Both the position numbers and the translations under genes were made by a program. 26,003 nucleotides of DNA from a candidate division Zixibacteria bacterium SM23_81 (GTDB taxonomy: Bacteria; SM23-81). Every line of letters starts with the position of its first letter. The stretch's first letter is position 1. Of the stretch, positions 7,950 to 15,564 are shown piece by piece. The notes below the pieces were generated by a model, which had not been told where the DNA came from, made no database searches, and saw only the letters and a list, made by a program, of their open reading frames with translations. The DNA lies in the NCBI GenBank assembly GCA_001304015.1, contig LJUY01000035.1, positions 1 through 26,003 of the forward strand, in the 5' to 3' direction.

Positions 7950-9151
7950 GGCTCAATCTCTTTAAGAGGATTATCTTCTTCGTCTTGCCTCTTCTGTTGG
8001 TCACTTCAACGGCACAGAGCGGCTCCATATTCTCTGCTAATGGCCTGGGGGAGGTGGTTTTCACCGCCGATGCTCGTCTTCGGGGCATGGGTGGAGTTGG
8101 GCTTGCCTTAACAGAGGGGATGAGCGGCAGCCTGGTGAACCCAGCTTTGCTGGGGGGATTGAAGTGGGCCGGCATCACCTGCTCCTTTCGGCCCGAAGCT
8201 CTCTATGTAAGAGACGCGGTTCAAGAAAATGTCTTGACCACCGTGCGAGCCCACAATTTCGCCTTGTATATCCCGTTGGGCAAAGGATTGGCGCTCGCTA
8301 TTGATCTGCGGCAGGTAAGAGATTTCAAATTCCAGCTCTATGAGGAAACCTCCGTTTTCGGCAATGCTTATACCAAGAGCGTCATCGGCACAGGGGGAAC
8401 GAGCCTGGCCTCCATTAGTGTGGCCAGAACCTTTGGGTCTTCCCTCTACATTGGAATAAGAACGGGCCATGTGTTCGGCAAGACGACCAAATCCTGGAGC
8501 GGAGATTTCAGCGACACAAGCTACCGCGATAGCAGGACCACCTTCAACAGCGAACATACCGGAACTCAAGCGAGTTTGGGGATAGCTTTCAAACTCAGCC
8601 GCCAATTTTCCGTTGGTGCTATCCTTACCCCAGCGCAAGAGGTTGAACAGAAAGAGGTACAAGTTTCCTCTTTCACACCCACCACCACTGAGCTGAGCAT
8701 TCTCACCTATCCAAAAACTATCGGCCTGGGCTTCACCTATCGTCCCAATCCAAAGTTTATGACCGAATTAGATGTGACGGCCACCACATGGAGTGACTTC
8801 AAAATCGACGAGAAGCCTGAACCCAACTTCACGGACGTTATCAGGGTGGCCGCCGGGTGCGAGTTTGTGGCTCGAAAAAAGGGGTCTTCAGCATTTCTTC
8901 GCAGAGTACCCCTTCGTCTCGGATACGCCTTGGAGCCATGGTATCAGAAAACAGCCGGTGACAAGAAAATTTACGCCCATTTTGTCACCATCGGGTTTGG
9001 CCTGCCTTTCGGTCAATTTGGGGCACGACTGGATGCCTCCCTGGAGCTGGGCTTGAGAGGAGATGCCTCTTCAGTAGGGGCCGAGGAAAAAATCGTCCGG
9101 GGAACCTTCTCTCTCTGGGGATTTGAGCCCTGGTTCCAGCGGAGAAAATGA
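7946..9151 (+). CDS. Outer-membrane beta-barrel protein, PorV/FadL-like
   Basis: The 401-residue protein has a signal peptide (hydrophobic residues 8-22, TAQSG cleavage region), then 'RLRGMGGVGLALTEGMSGSLVNPA'-type sequence. That segment (short motifs RGMGG and NPA) is a common start in PorV/UPF0164-like barrels. The rest alternates hydrophobic and polar residues as barrel strands and ends in an aromatic strand (WGFEPWFQRRK). It overlaps both neighbours by 4 bp. PorV proteins serve as type IX secretion shuttles, while FadL proteins carry hydrophobic substrates. The sequence alone does not decide, and its exact role is unknown. Confidence 0.65.
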   Translation: MRLNLFKRIIFFVLPLLLVTSTAQSGSIFSANGLGEVVFTADARLRGMGGVGLALTEGMSGSLVNPALLGGLKWAGITCSFRPEALYVRDAVQENVLTTVRAHNFALYIPLGKGLALAIDLRQVRDFKFQLYEETSVFGNAYTKSVIGTGGTSLASISVARTFGSSLYIGIRTGHVFGKTTKSWSGDFSDTSYRDSRTTFNSEHTGTQASLGIAFKLSRQFSVGAILTPAQEVEQKEVQVSSFTPTTTELSILTYPKTIGLGFTYRPNPKFMTELDVTATTWSDFKIDEKPEPNFTDVIRVAAGCEFVARKKGSSAFLRRVPLRLGYALEPWYQKTAGDKKIYAHFVTIGFGLPFGQFGARLDASLELGLRGDASSVGAEEKIVRGTFSLWGFEPWFQRRK

Positions 9152-10218
9152 CCTCCAAGTTGAGGAAAAAAGTGGTCTCTGGCCGAGTTAGTGGCCAGTT
9201 CCAGAAAATAGTCAAGACCAGCTGGAGCATTCTCCTCCTGGTGCTCTTTGCGCCCTTCTCAACCACCGCCGCCCTGGGGGCTCATGCATATCGAACGGTG
9301 AGCACCATGAGCCCGCGTCCCATGGCTATGGGAGGGGCCTTCGTTTCGGTGAAAGACGATCTGGCCGCTCTCATTTGGAATCCAGCGGCCTTCATCCTCT
9401 ACCAGAAAGATGTTTCACACCGATTGTCTGTGCACATCAACCCGGTGATTCCCGCTGCTCTTCTGCACAAAGACCACCAGAACGTGGGGGACTTTCTTGC
9501 CGCCTTAGGAACAACCTTACGTGGAATCACTTATTCTCATAGCTGGGCAGAATTGGGCTTGCTTCTTTGGGAGGAACCCTTTTATAATCCGGCTGCCCCC
9601 GTGGATGGCCCTTTTTTCGACGCAGACGATATCCTTAACCACTGCATACACACCCTCGGTTTTCGCGCCCGGCTTGCTTCCACCGTATCCTTAGGTAGCA
9701 CTGCCAATCTTTATCGGATACGAAATGAGCGGGGCAAAACGGTGTTGGCTGGTGGAACCAACTATGGAGTATTATTGAAGCCCGCCAGAGGGCTGGAGGT
9801 GGGCCTGGCCTACTTTGATTTCCCCTCTTCTCTGGCACAACTTCGTTGGGAAATGGAAGGCCTCAAGGATGAAAGCGTGAACGCGGGCATCTCTTTTTAC
9901 CCCGATGGCAGCACCATCGTGGCCATGGACCTCCGTGATGCCGCTGGTGAGGAGAAGATCGATTGGAACAGGTTTCGTTTTGGGTTTGAGCGCACCTTTT
10001 GGGAATGTCTGTCCCTCAGATTGGGATACTTCCAGGCGGAGCCCAAGGAGAGAGACGTATATTCTTTCGGCTTGGGCCTATTGGGTGGCAATATCAGGGA
10101 TTGGGGAATACCTCACTGCCACCTCAGCAGCTGCTTGGCCAATTACACCTTGTTGGTTGAGGAGGGCGATGGAGATCGACGCTTCTGGCATCTGCTGTAT
10201 TTGAAGTTCTGTTTATAG
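9148..10218 (+). CDS. Second outer-membrane protein with PorV-like N-terminus
   Basis: The 356-residue protein has a long basic N-terminus and a hydrophobic segment (about residues 25-45), then PRPMAMGGAFVSVKDDLAAL followed by WNPAA. That Gly/Ala-rich turn and the NPAA motif recur in PorV and related barrels. Repeated amphipathic strands follow, ending LLYLKFCL. It starts inside the stop of the previous barrel (ATGA) and ends 15 bp before a strong promoter. The two barrels share the opening motif but are otherwise very different, so they are not a recent duplication. The function is unassigned. Confidence 0.6.
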   Translation: MTSKLRKKVVSGRVSGQFQKIVKTSWSILLLVLFAPFSTTAALGAHAYRTVSTMSPRPMAMGGAFVSVKDDLAALIWNPAAFILYQKDVSHRLSVHINPVIPAALLHKDHQNVGDFLAALGTTLRGITYSHSWAELGLLLWEEPFYNPAAPVDGPFFDADDILNHCIHTLGFRARLASTVSLGSTANLYRIRNERGKTVLAGGTNYGVLLKPARGLEVGLAYFDFPSSLAQLRWEMEGLKDESVNAGISFYPDGSTIVAMDLRDAAGEEKIDWNRFRFGFERTFWECLSLRLGYFQAEPKERDVYSFGLGLLGGNIRDWGIPHCHLSSCLANYTLLVEEGDGDRRFWHLLYLKFCL

Positions 10219-10232
10219 ATCGGATTTTACCC

Positions 10233-10262
10233 TTGACATTTTGGAAAGATCTGGTATATATT
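10233..10262 (+). promoter_or_regulatory. Strong promoter for the cpoB-like/bamD operon
   Basis: A perfect -35 TTGACA (10233-10238) is followed by the overlapping -10 choices TATATA (10255-10260, 16 bp) or TATATT (10257-10262, 18 bp). Transcription would start near 10268, about 55 nt before the ATG at 10322. Confidence 0.75.
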
Positions 10263-10321
10263 CTTGCTTGATGTGCACGTCGGAATTGTCCTTATATGCC
10301 CACTCACATAAGGAGGATACT

Positions 10322-11011
10322 ATGTGGAGGAAACTCGGCTGGTTCATCGTCGGTCTCTCACTTCTGGGCATGATGGGTTGTGCCACTTCAGCCTCTAGGA
10401 AAGGAACCATAGAGGATGAACCTTGGTATCCGGTCATTCAGGAAATCAAGGAGGATGTCGCTCGCCTGGAAGGCACTGTAGAGGAAATGTCCCAAGAAAC
10501 GGCGCGACTTAACAAACAAACTGCCGATCTCGATAGCCGCGTATCCTTGCTGGGCCAAGAGCTGAGAAATAGGCGTATGGAATCGCCGTCGGTGCCTGCA
10601 GCACCAAGGGCGGCCATTCCTCCAACACCTGCGACCAGCGAGGTTCAGGCACTGTACAACGAAGCCCTGGACGATTACCACGGCCGCTATTATGAGAAGG
10701 CCATTGATAAATTCACACGCCTCATACTTCAACATCCCCAGAGCACCCTGGCTGATAACGCCCAATACTGGTTGGCCGAATGCTATTATGGTCTAGAGGA
10801 TTACCCCAGGGCGATCCATGAGTTCAAGAAAGTTTTTCCCTACGCCAATACCGAAAAGGACGACGACGCTCAGCTGAAGCTGGGTTTCTGTTACGCTAAG
10901 ATAGGCGATGCAACCCAGGCAATAGCTGAGTTTTCAAAGCTCTTAAACCTCTTCCCGGATAGCGAGTACACAGATGTGGCCAGGATGAAGATCGAAGAGC
11001 TGTCGCCCTAA
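10322..11011 (+). CDS. CpoB/YbgF-like TPR lipoprotein
   Basis: The 229-residue protein has a lipobox GMMGC (Cys 20), a coiled coil at about residues 40-83, a Pro-rich linker, then three TPR units from about residue 105 (ALYNEALDDYHGRYYEKAID; DNAQYWLAECYYGLEDYPRA; DDAQLKLGFCYAKIGDATQA). Coiled coil plus C-terminal TPRs is the layout of YbgF/CpoB, which links the Tol-Pal complex to peptidoglycan synthesis during division. The frame opens at 10241, but ATG 10322 follows AAGGAGG and starts the signal. Unlike E. coli CpoB it is predicted lipid-anchored. No tol or pal gene is in the window; the neighbour is bamD. Confidence 0.75.
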   Translation: MWRKLGWFIVGLSLLGMMGCATSASRKGTIEDEPWYPVIQEIKEDVARLEGTVEEMSQETARLNKQTADLDSRVSLLGQELRNRRMESPSVPAAPRAAIPPTPATSEVQALYNEALDDYHGRYYEKAIDKFTRLILQHPQSTLADNAQYWLAECYYGLEDYPRAIHEFKKVFPYANTEKDDDAQLKLGFCYAKIGDATQAIAEFSKLLNLFPDSEYTDVARMKIEELSP

Positions 11012-11055
11012 TTCCTAAGTTCTTTTCGGCCTTTTCGGGGAAAGACGGTCATAGC

Positions 11056-11730
11056 GTGCACAAAGCAGCCAAAGTTTCCTTGTGGATTGGCGTCTTCGCA
11101 TTTGGCTTGGGATTCTTCTCCATGGCCAGCGGCGATGGTGTGGAGAAAGGGATTGACTCCGAGGTCATTCCCACTAATTTCGATTTACTGAGGTCAGTAG
11201 TTGAGGAGGCGATCGAGGAAGTGTGCGATCGCCTCCCTTCGCATGAGCCGAAAGTTCTCCATTTGGGGTCCGAATCCGATGCTCCCGGGAATTGGCTAGT
11301 GGAGCGGGCGCTCATCCAAAGCTTGCGGCGCAGAAGTTATCGAGTCATAGCACCAGACACCTCGTGTGCACAGCCCAATATGGCTTGTGCTGACCGAGAA
11401 CTCCTCCGTTATCGCTTGATGAATTTGAATCTTCTCTATCCTGCATCCCGGCGTAAGCACCTCTTCGGCTCTCGGTTGGTAGAGAGGCAAGTTCGCCTTC
11501 ATCTTCTCTTGCAGCTCTCCAGAGAAGACGGAGAGGTCCTGTGGACGGGAGAGGCGAAACGAACCGGGGGAGATTGGATCCCTGCGAAAAAGCTAGATTA
11601 CGCAGAACAGGAGTCGGTGCCCTTTATCTCCCCCCAATTAAAGACGGACGGCTGGAGCCGCTTTGCCGAGCCAGCACTGTTGTCTGTGGTCATCGGGGGA
11701 TTCATCTATCTGTTCTATACTACCCAGTAG
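11056..11730 (+). CDS. Uncharacterised protein with hydrophobic N- and C-terminal segments
   Basis: I do not recognise this 224-residue protein with confidence. It starts with GTG at 11056, with only a weak purine-rich stretch upstream. It has a hydrophobic N-terminal segment (about residues 7-24), a soluble middle, and a C-terminal hydrophobic segment (about 203-221, AEPALLSVVIGGFIYLFYTTQ region). The middle contains RSYRVIAPD, a basic stretch with RRKHLFGSRLVERQVRL, and EVLWTGEAKR followed by DWIP. Such segments suggest a conserved envelope protein rather than random sequence. Its place between the CpoB-like gene and bamD, with short gaps (44 and 15 bp), points to cell-envelope assembly, but this is inference from context only. 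Confidence 0.7.
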   Translation: MHKAAKVSLWIGVFAFGLGFFSMASGDGVEKGIDSEVIPTNFDLLRSVVEEAIEEVCDRLPSHEPKVLHLGSESDAPGNWLVERALIQSLRRRSYRVIAPDTSCAQPNMACADRELLRYRLMNLNLLYPASRRKHLFGSRLVERQVRLHLLLQLSREDGEVLWTGEAKRTGGDWIPAKKLDYAEQESVPFISPQLKTDGWSRFAEPALLSVVIGGFIYLFYTTQ

Positions 11731-11745
11731 CCAAGTTGTGATGTC

Positions 11746-12525
11746 ATGAAACACTTCGCGATTTTTCTGATTGCATCGGGCCTGCTCGTCTTTGTGTTTG
11801 GCTGCGGACCTGGCCCTCCCAAGGCGAAATTGGACGCCGAAGATCAGTTTCTGCTGGCCAAACAGAAGTTTGACAACCGGAAATATTTTGATGCTCAGAC
11901 GGAATTCCAGAAACTGATTTGGAATTTCCCGGGAAGCGATTACGTGGATGAGGCCCAGTATTATCTGGCGGAGTGCTTCTTTGGCCAAGAGGATTATCAA
12001 TCCGCCATCCATGAATACACACGTTTGCTGCGTAACTACTCCCAAAGCCCGTTTGTCGACGATGCTCAATACAAGGTAGGGGTCTCCTATTACAAACAAA
12101 GTTTGCCCGCACCATTGGATCAGGATGACACCCAAAAGGCCGCTCGAGCGTTGCAGACCTTCCTGGATGATTATCCCAACAGTGAATATGTTTCTGAAGC
12201 CAAAAAATACCTGCTGTCCGCCAGGACGAGACTGTCAAAGAAGGAGTATCTCAACGGCCAACTCTATTATAAAATGGGTGCCTATGACTCTGCCATCATC
12301 TACTTTGAGGAATTATTAAAGAATTACTCTGACACCAAATGGGCTGATGATGCCCAATATGCCATCGGTGAGTGCCAGCACCGCCAAAAAAAATGGGAAC
12401 AAGCCTTACAGTCTTACCAAAAGGTTTTGGAGATGAGCAGCTCCAAGAAAGTAGTCCAACGAGCTCAAAAGCGTATCGATAAAATCGAGAAAGAGCTAGC
12501 GGAAGCTCCAAAAGCATCAGAATAA
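11746..12525 (+). CDS. bamD: Outer membrane protein assembly lipoprotein BamD
   Basis: BamD is the essential TPR lipoprotein of the BAM complex that inserts beta-barrels in the outer membrane. The 259-residue protein has a lipobox ending FVFGC (Cys 20) and consecutive TPRs. Typical motifs are YVDEAQYYLAECFFGQEDY, FVDDAQYKVGVSYYKQSL followed by a longer QTFLDDYPNSEYVSEA repeat, and KWADDAQYAIGEC. Length and repeat pattern match BamD/YfiO. A degraded basic tail (RAQKRIDKIEKEL) closes it. ATG 11746 has no strong Shine-Dalgarno; it follows the preceding stop by 15 bp, so coupling is possible. The shared 'DDAQY.LAEC' style with the upstream CpoB-like gene reflects common TPR architecture. Confidence 0.87.
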   Translation: MKHFAIFLIASGLLVFVFGCGPGPPKAKLDAEDQFLLAKQKFDNRKYFDAQTEFQKLIWNFPGSDYVDEAQYYLAECFFGQEDYQSAIHEYTRLLRNYSQSPFVDDAQYKVGVSYYKQSLPAPLDQDDTQKAARALQTFLDDYPNSEYVSEAKKYLLSARTRLSKKEYLNGQLYYKMGAYDSAIIYFEELLKNYSDTKWADDAQYAIGECQHRQKKWEQALQSYQKVLEMSSSKKVVQRAQKRIDKIEKELAEAPKASE

Positions 12526-12641
12526 TGCCGGTTAGTGGGGAGACCTTCTCGTATCCACCAAATCGCCGCGAAAACCATTTCCAATTGAGAGAATGAGGCA
12601 GTTGAAAATTTAAAGAATCATTCTCGACTCACCACTCGGCA
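12526..12641 (+). other. Structured bamD-nadD intergenic element
   Basis: Nested complementarity fills this 142-bp gap. The outer stem is TGCCG plus AGTGG (12526-12530, 12534-12538) with CCACT plus CGGCA (12632-12641), with a 3-nt bulge. The inner stem is GAGAATGA (12589-12596) with TCATTCTC (12618-12625). GTGG (12535-12538) can alternatively pair with CCAC about 20 nt downstream. No U-tract is present. It may be an mRNA structure or small RNA; chance cannot be excluded. Confidence 0.35.
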
Positions 12642-12667
12642 TTTCCTGCTTGTAGCCTTGCCCTATA

Positions 12668-13279
12668 ATGAGTAAAATCCAAAGTGCAAAAGACCTTCCC
12701 AAACTGGGCATTTTAGGGGGCACCTTCGATCCTATACACAACGGACATCTCATCGTGGCTCAGGACGTCATGGAAAAACTCAATCTCGCGCAAGTGCTCT
12801 TCCTTCTTTCAGCTCGCCCTCCACACAAGAACTCTGCCATCACAGCCTCCTGGCAGGATCGTCTTCGCATGCTCAAAATAGCCCTAAAAGGCAATCCGCG
12901 TTTTCAAGCCTCGGACATTGAAATCAAGAGGGCTGGCCCATCATATACTGCGGAGACCATGGATCAGCTCAAAGCCCGGTATGGCTCGAAGTATCGTATT
13001 CTCTTTGTCATGGGAGCCGACAACATATTTGACGTTTTCACCTGGCATGAGCCGGAACGGCTTTTGGCCTCCCGTTCTCTCGTGGTTGTGCCCAGGCCGG
13101 GCTGCGACCTGCGCGATTTGGATCCTGGAGTAGCCGAGAAGGTCACGCTGGTTCAGACTCCTTTGATCGAGATCTCTTCTTCCCAAATCCGCAGGCGAGT
13201 TCGAGAGGGACGATCTATCAAATATTTGGTGCCCAAGGAGGTAGCTACCTATATTCACCGCCAGCACTTATACCAGTGA
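12668..13279 (+). CDS. nadD: Nicotinate-nucleotide adenylyltransferase NadD
   Basis: NadD joins nicotinate mononucleotide and ATP to give deamido-NAD in NAD synthesis. The 203-residue protein has GGTFDPIHNGH (residues 17-27) with the HxGH nucleotidyltransferase motif at 24-27, PPHKN, MGADNIFDVFTWHEPE, the VVPRPG strand and the C-terminal ISSSQIRRRVREG that binds phosphate. All are diagnostic. ATG 12668 is the only plausible start: an in-frame TAG lies 15 bases upstream. There is no Shine-Dalgarno; the start is immediately preceded by TATA (TATAATG). A terminator follows at 13331. Confidence 0.96.
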   Translation: MSKIQSAKDLPKLGILGGTFDPIHNGHLIVAQDVMEKLNLAQVLFLLSARPPHKNSAITASWQDRLRMLKIALKGNPRFQASDIEIKRAGPSYTAETMDQLKARYGSKYRILFVMGADNIFDVFTWHEPERLLASRSLVVVPRPGCDLRDLDPGVAEKVTLVQTPLIEISSSQIRRRVREGRSIKYLVPKEVATYIHRQHLYQ

Positions 13280-13330
13280 TGATGAGAGATCGCCAAACAC
13301 CAAGAGAATGTAACAGCACACACTTCTCAC

Positions 13331-13363
13331 AACCGCTAAATCTCACTTGCTTAGCGGTTTTTT
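13331..13363 (+). terminator. Rho-independent terminator after nadD
   Basis: AACCGCTAA (13331-13339) pairs with TTAGCGGTT (13351-13359) across an 11-nt loop, and the T-run covers 13358-13363. It lies 52 bp after the nadD stop. Confidence 0.88.
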
Positions 13364-13364
13364 A

Positions 13365-13393
13365 TTGACAACAGAGGCCAGAAATGCTAACAT
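13365..13393 (+). promoter_or_regulatory. Extended -10 promoter upstream of the aminotransferase
   Basis: TTGACA (13365-13370) and TAACAT (13388-13393) are 17 bp apart, with an extended-minus-10 TGC (13385-13387). It abuts the preceding terminator. Transcription would start near 13400, leaving a leader of about 228 nt. Confidence 0.65.
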
Positions 13394-13399
13394 TTATGT

Positions 13400-13627
13400 G
13401 TGAAAACACGCCTTGCTAATTATTCTGGCCTTTGGGAGGGGAATTTAAGGGAGGAAAGGTCTCTTCTCGCTCCGACCACAGTACCTTCAGTAGCCCGAAT
13501 TTTCTTTCCCTCCATCCCTTTAGCCCTCGGCTTTTGGGAAACCTGACATCACGTAAAACTCCCCTTCAGAATTTGCGAATTCCATCTATGTAAAAACGAC
13601 CCACCCCCCACACGGAGGTCGGCTGCC
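13400..13627 (+). other. Long untranslated leader of the aminotransferase gene
   Basis: No ORF of note is present. Two purine tracts (near 13434-13442 and 13449-13459) can compete for one pyrimidine tract CTTTCCCTCC near 13505. GAATT-TGCG-AATTC forms a hairpin (13569-13582). CGACC (13597-13601) pairs with GGTCG (13617-13621), which covers part of the Shine-Dalgarno GGAGGT (13614-13619). I see no T-box or lysine riboswitch consensus. Whether this leader is regulatory is unknown. Confidence 0.35.
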
Positions 13628-14836
13628 ATGGACCTACAAAGGCTTTATTCTGCGAACATGAAGAACATGAAGCGCAGCGCTATCCGGGAGCTTCTCAAGC
13701 TGGCCAATAAGCCAGGGCTTATCTCCTTCGCCGGCGGATTGCCCGACCCCGGTGTCTTTCCCTTGGAGGCGATCTCTCAAATCACCGCTGAGGTTCTGGC
13801 CCAGGAGGGAGACACTGCTCTCCAGTACGGACTTACGGCTGGCGAACCGCGCCTCAGGAGGGCTCTTGCCAAGTGGGGAGCTGCCCAAGGATTAAACCTG
13901 ACGGAGGAGAACGTTATCGTCACCACCGCTTCCCAACAGGGTTTAGAGCTGATCAGCAAGATGTTTCTCGATCCCGGAGACATCGTTATCGTGGAGCTCC
14001 CCAGTTACTTAGGGGGTCTAAACGCTTTTACCAGCTACAGGGCAAATTTGGTGAGCATTCCCCTGGACGACGAAGGCATGAAGGTGGATTTGCTATCGGA
14101 CAAGCTCAAAGAACTCCAGGGTCAGGGCAAAATGCCCAAATTCATATACGTGGTGCCTGATTTTCAAAACCCGGCCGGGGTGACCATGTCCACCGAGAGA
14201 CGACGCCAGCTCCTAGATCTCTGTTACCAATATGACCTGCCCCTCGTGGAGGATACCCCCTATCGCGAGCTCCGCTTCGAGGGTCAGGCCCCGCCAGATT
14301 TACTGAAAATGGACGACAAGGGGCATGTCATCTCGCTACATACATTTTCTAAGATCCTGTTTCCGGGCATGCGTTTAGGGTGGACCATAGCGCCCCGGGA
14401 GATCATCGACAAGCTGGAATTGGCCAAGCAATCCATGGATTTGTGCACGCCCTCATTTACCCAGGCCCTCGTCCGTCGCTACATGGAACGCGGTCTCCTG
14501 GAACCACAAATTGAGCGCATCATCGGAGTCTACCGCAAAAAACGGGACGCCATGCTTGGATCTTTGGATGCCTACATGCCCAAGGTTCCCGGTATTCACT
14601 GGACGCGCCCAAAGGGCGGCTTATTCCTTTGGGTGACCCTTCCTAAAGGCATTGATACTCAGAAGATGTTCGCTCAGGCAGTGGATCGAGACGTGGCCTA
14701 CGTGATCGGCTCGGCCTTTTGTGCCGATGGCAGTGGAGAAAATTCCATGCGGTTGAATTTCTCATTTCCAACGGAGGAGGAAATTACGGAAGGCATTCGG
14801 CGCTTGGCTGAGACGGTCAAGGAAAACCTGGCCTGA
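13628..14836 (+). CDS. PLP-dependent aminotransferase, class I/II (LysN/2-aminoadipate-type)
   Basis: The 402-residue fold type I aminotransferase shows ISFAGGLPDP (residues 32-41), TALQYGLTAGEPRLRRAL, TTASQQGLELISKMFLDPGD and VVPDFQNPAG (175-184). The PLP lysine is K242 in HTFSKILFPGMRLGW. The substrate-carboxylate Arg lies in NSMRLNFSF near the end. It resembles the MocR-type catalytic domain without a DNA-binding domain, as in LysN and multi-substrate aromatic/2-aminoadipate transaminases. The exact amino donor cannot be read from sequence. ATG 13628 follows GGAGGT at eight bases. It is a single-gene unit between its own promoter and terminator. Confidence 0.9.
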   Translation: MDLQRLYSANMKNMKRSAIRELLKLANKPGLISFAGGLPDPGVFPLEAISQITAEVLAQEGDTALQYGLTAGEPRLRRALAKWGAAQGLNLTEENVIVTTASQQGLELISKMFLDPGDIVIVELPSYLGGLNAFTSYRANLVSIPLDDEGMKVDLLSDKLKELQGQGKMPKFIYVVPDFQNPAGVTMSTERRRQLLDLCYQYDLPLVEDTPYRELRFEGQAPPDLLKMDDKGHVISLHTFSKILFPGMRLGWTIAPREIIDKLELAKQSMDLCTPSFTQALVRRYMERGLLEPQIERIIGVYRKKRDAMLGSLDAYMPKVPGIHWTRPKGGLFLWVTLPKGIDTQKMFAQAVDRDVAYVIGSAFCADGSGENSMRLNFSFPTEEEITEGIRRLAETVKENLA

Positions 14837-14907
14837 GATGGTCCTGAGGGGGAATTGATCTTCTGAGTTGGGCAGATACGCTGAGTTGAGAATCACAAAA
14901 TATGTAG

Positions 14908-14940
14908 AAACGCCCCGGGCCATGATGTCCGGGGCGTTTT
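14908..14940. terminator. Strong terminator between convergent genes
   Basis: AAACGCCCCGG (14908-14918) pairs perfectly with CCGGGGCGTTT (14929-14939) across a 10-nt loop, ending in four T on the + strand. It sits between the aminotransferase (+) and the small minus-strand gene ending at 14945. It probably ends the + transcript and may also stop minus transcripts. Confidence 0.88.
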
Positions 14941-14944
14941 CGTC

Positions 14945-15130
14945 CTACCTGCTTTTTTTCTTCAACTGTTCCTCAATGCCGGCCAGCTCCTTTTTCAATT
15001 GTTCCTGATATCTCTCCAGTCTTTCCTTTTCTTCAGCAGAGCTGATAAAGCGCCGCGAAAAACAGAGACACTCCGATCGGTGTGCTCCCCAGCCCAAGAG
15101 GCCAGCATGATGAGGTTGTCCACAACACAT
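14945..15130 (-). CDS. Small Cys-rich protein with coiled-coil tail (DUF5320-like)
   Basis: The 61-residue protein starts MCCGQPHHAGLL and has a Gly/His/Cys-rich N-terminus (Cys 2, 3, 21, 23). It continues with FSRRFISSAEEKERLERY and a charged coiled coil to the end. Small proteins with a Gly/aromatic-rich head, the FxxRRF-like turn and a 'EE.EwLE.Y...L..EL..IEE' helix are grouped as DUF5320; this fits loosely. Start ATG 15130 has GGGAGGTG upstream and is 16 bp after the padR stop on the same strand, so the two are co-transcribed. A metal or redox role is suggested only by the Cys/His residues. Confidence 0.6.
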   Translation of the reverse strand: MCCGQPHHAGLLGWGAHRSECLCFSRRFISSAEEKERLERYQEQLKKELAGIEEQLKKKSR

Positions 15131-15146
15131 GTTTTTTCACCTCCCG

Positions 15147-15545
15147 TCATTTTTTAAATTCCCTCTCATAGAGAGACAGAAACGTGTTCAGGGATTCTTG
15201 AGTCCTTCGTATGGCCACCGTCCAACTCTGTATCAAATCCTCACCCTCTGGGGTCACCTGGTAGATTCTCCGCGCCGGCCCCGGCCCTCCTGTATCCCAT
15301 TGCGAGGCCACCCAACCTTCCTGTTCCATGATGCGCAAGTTCTTGTACGTTGTCGCCGGATCAGGAAGCTCATCAAATCCAAATTGGTGAAGATTCTCCA
15401 CCAGCTCGTAGCCATATGAGGGTTTTACCTTCAACAAAAGGAGAAGACATGGCTGAAGAAATCGCTGCACGCGAGTCTCACATTTGCAGGCGATTTCAAC
15501 TCCCTTCCGTTCATCCTTCGGGGCACAACAGTCTTTTGCGCACAT
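15147..15545 (-). CDS. PadR-family transcriptional regulator with Cys-rich N-terminus
   Basis: The 132-residue protein has a PadR winged helix at about residues 29-105: LLLLLKVKPSYGYELVENL, DPATTYKNLRIMEQEGWV and RRIYQVTPEGEDLI are the family's recognition and wing segments. A C-terminal dimerisation helix follows. Preceding the domain is an unusual extension with five Cys (2, 6, 7, 20, 22) that could bind a metal or sense redox state (inference). The ATG at 15545 has GGAGG five bases upstream. The promoter region contains a direct repeat over the -10 box, suggesting autoregulation. The likely partner is the small Cys-rich gene immediately downstream. Confidence 0.88.
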   Translation of the reverse strand: MCAKDCCAPKDERKGVEIACKCETRVQRFLQPCLLLLLKVKPSYGYELVENLHQFGFDELPDPATTYKNLRIMEQEGWVASQWDTGGPGPARRIYQVTPEGEDLIQSWTVAIRRTQESLNTFLSLYEREFKK

Positions 15546-15564
15546 AACAGCCTCCAGTCTCTAT

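Noticed and set aside
8108-8662. 184-residue minus-strand frame opposite the first barrel gene
   Set aside because: The + strand frame has a signal peptide, a coupled ATGA start and barrel pattern. The minus frame has no Shine-Dalgarno or recognisable domain.
11638-12135. 165-residue minus-strand frame opposite the unknown gene and bamD
   Set aside because: It crosses two real + strand genes and has no motif; BamD is clearly the coding frame.
12664-12669. TATAAT at the nadD start as a -10 box for a leaderless transcript
   Set aside because: It overlaps the ATG itself, so transcription would begin inside the gene, and no -35 match is present at proper spacing.
13400-13627. T-box or lysine riboswitch in the aminotransferase leader
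   Set aside because: The T-box sequence AGGGTGGNACCGCG and the lysine-riboswitch conserved core are not present.
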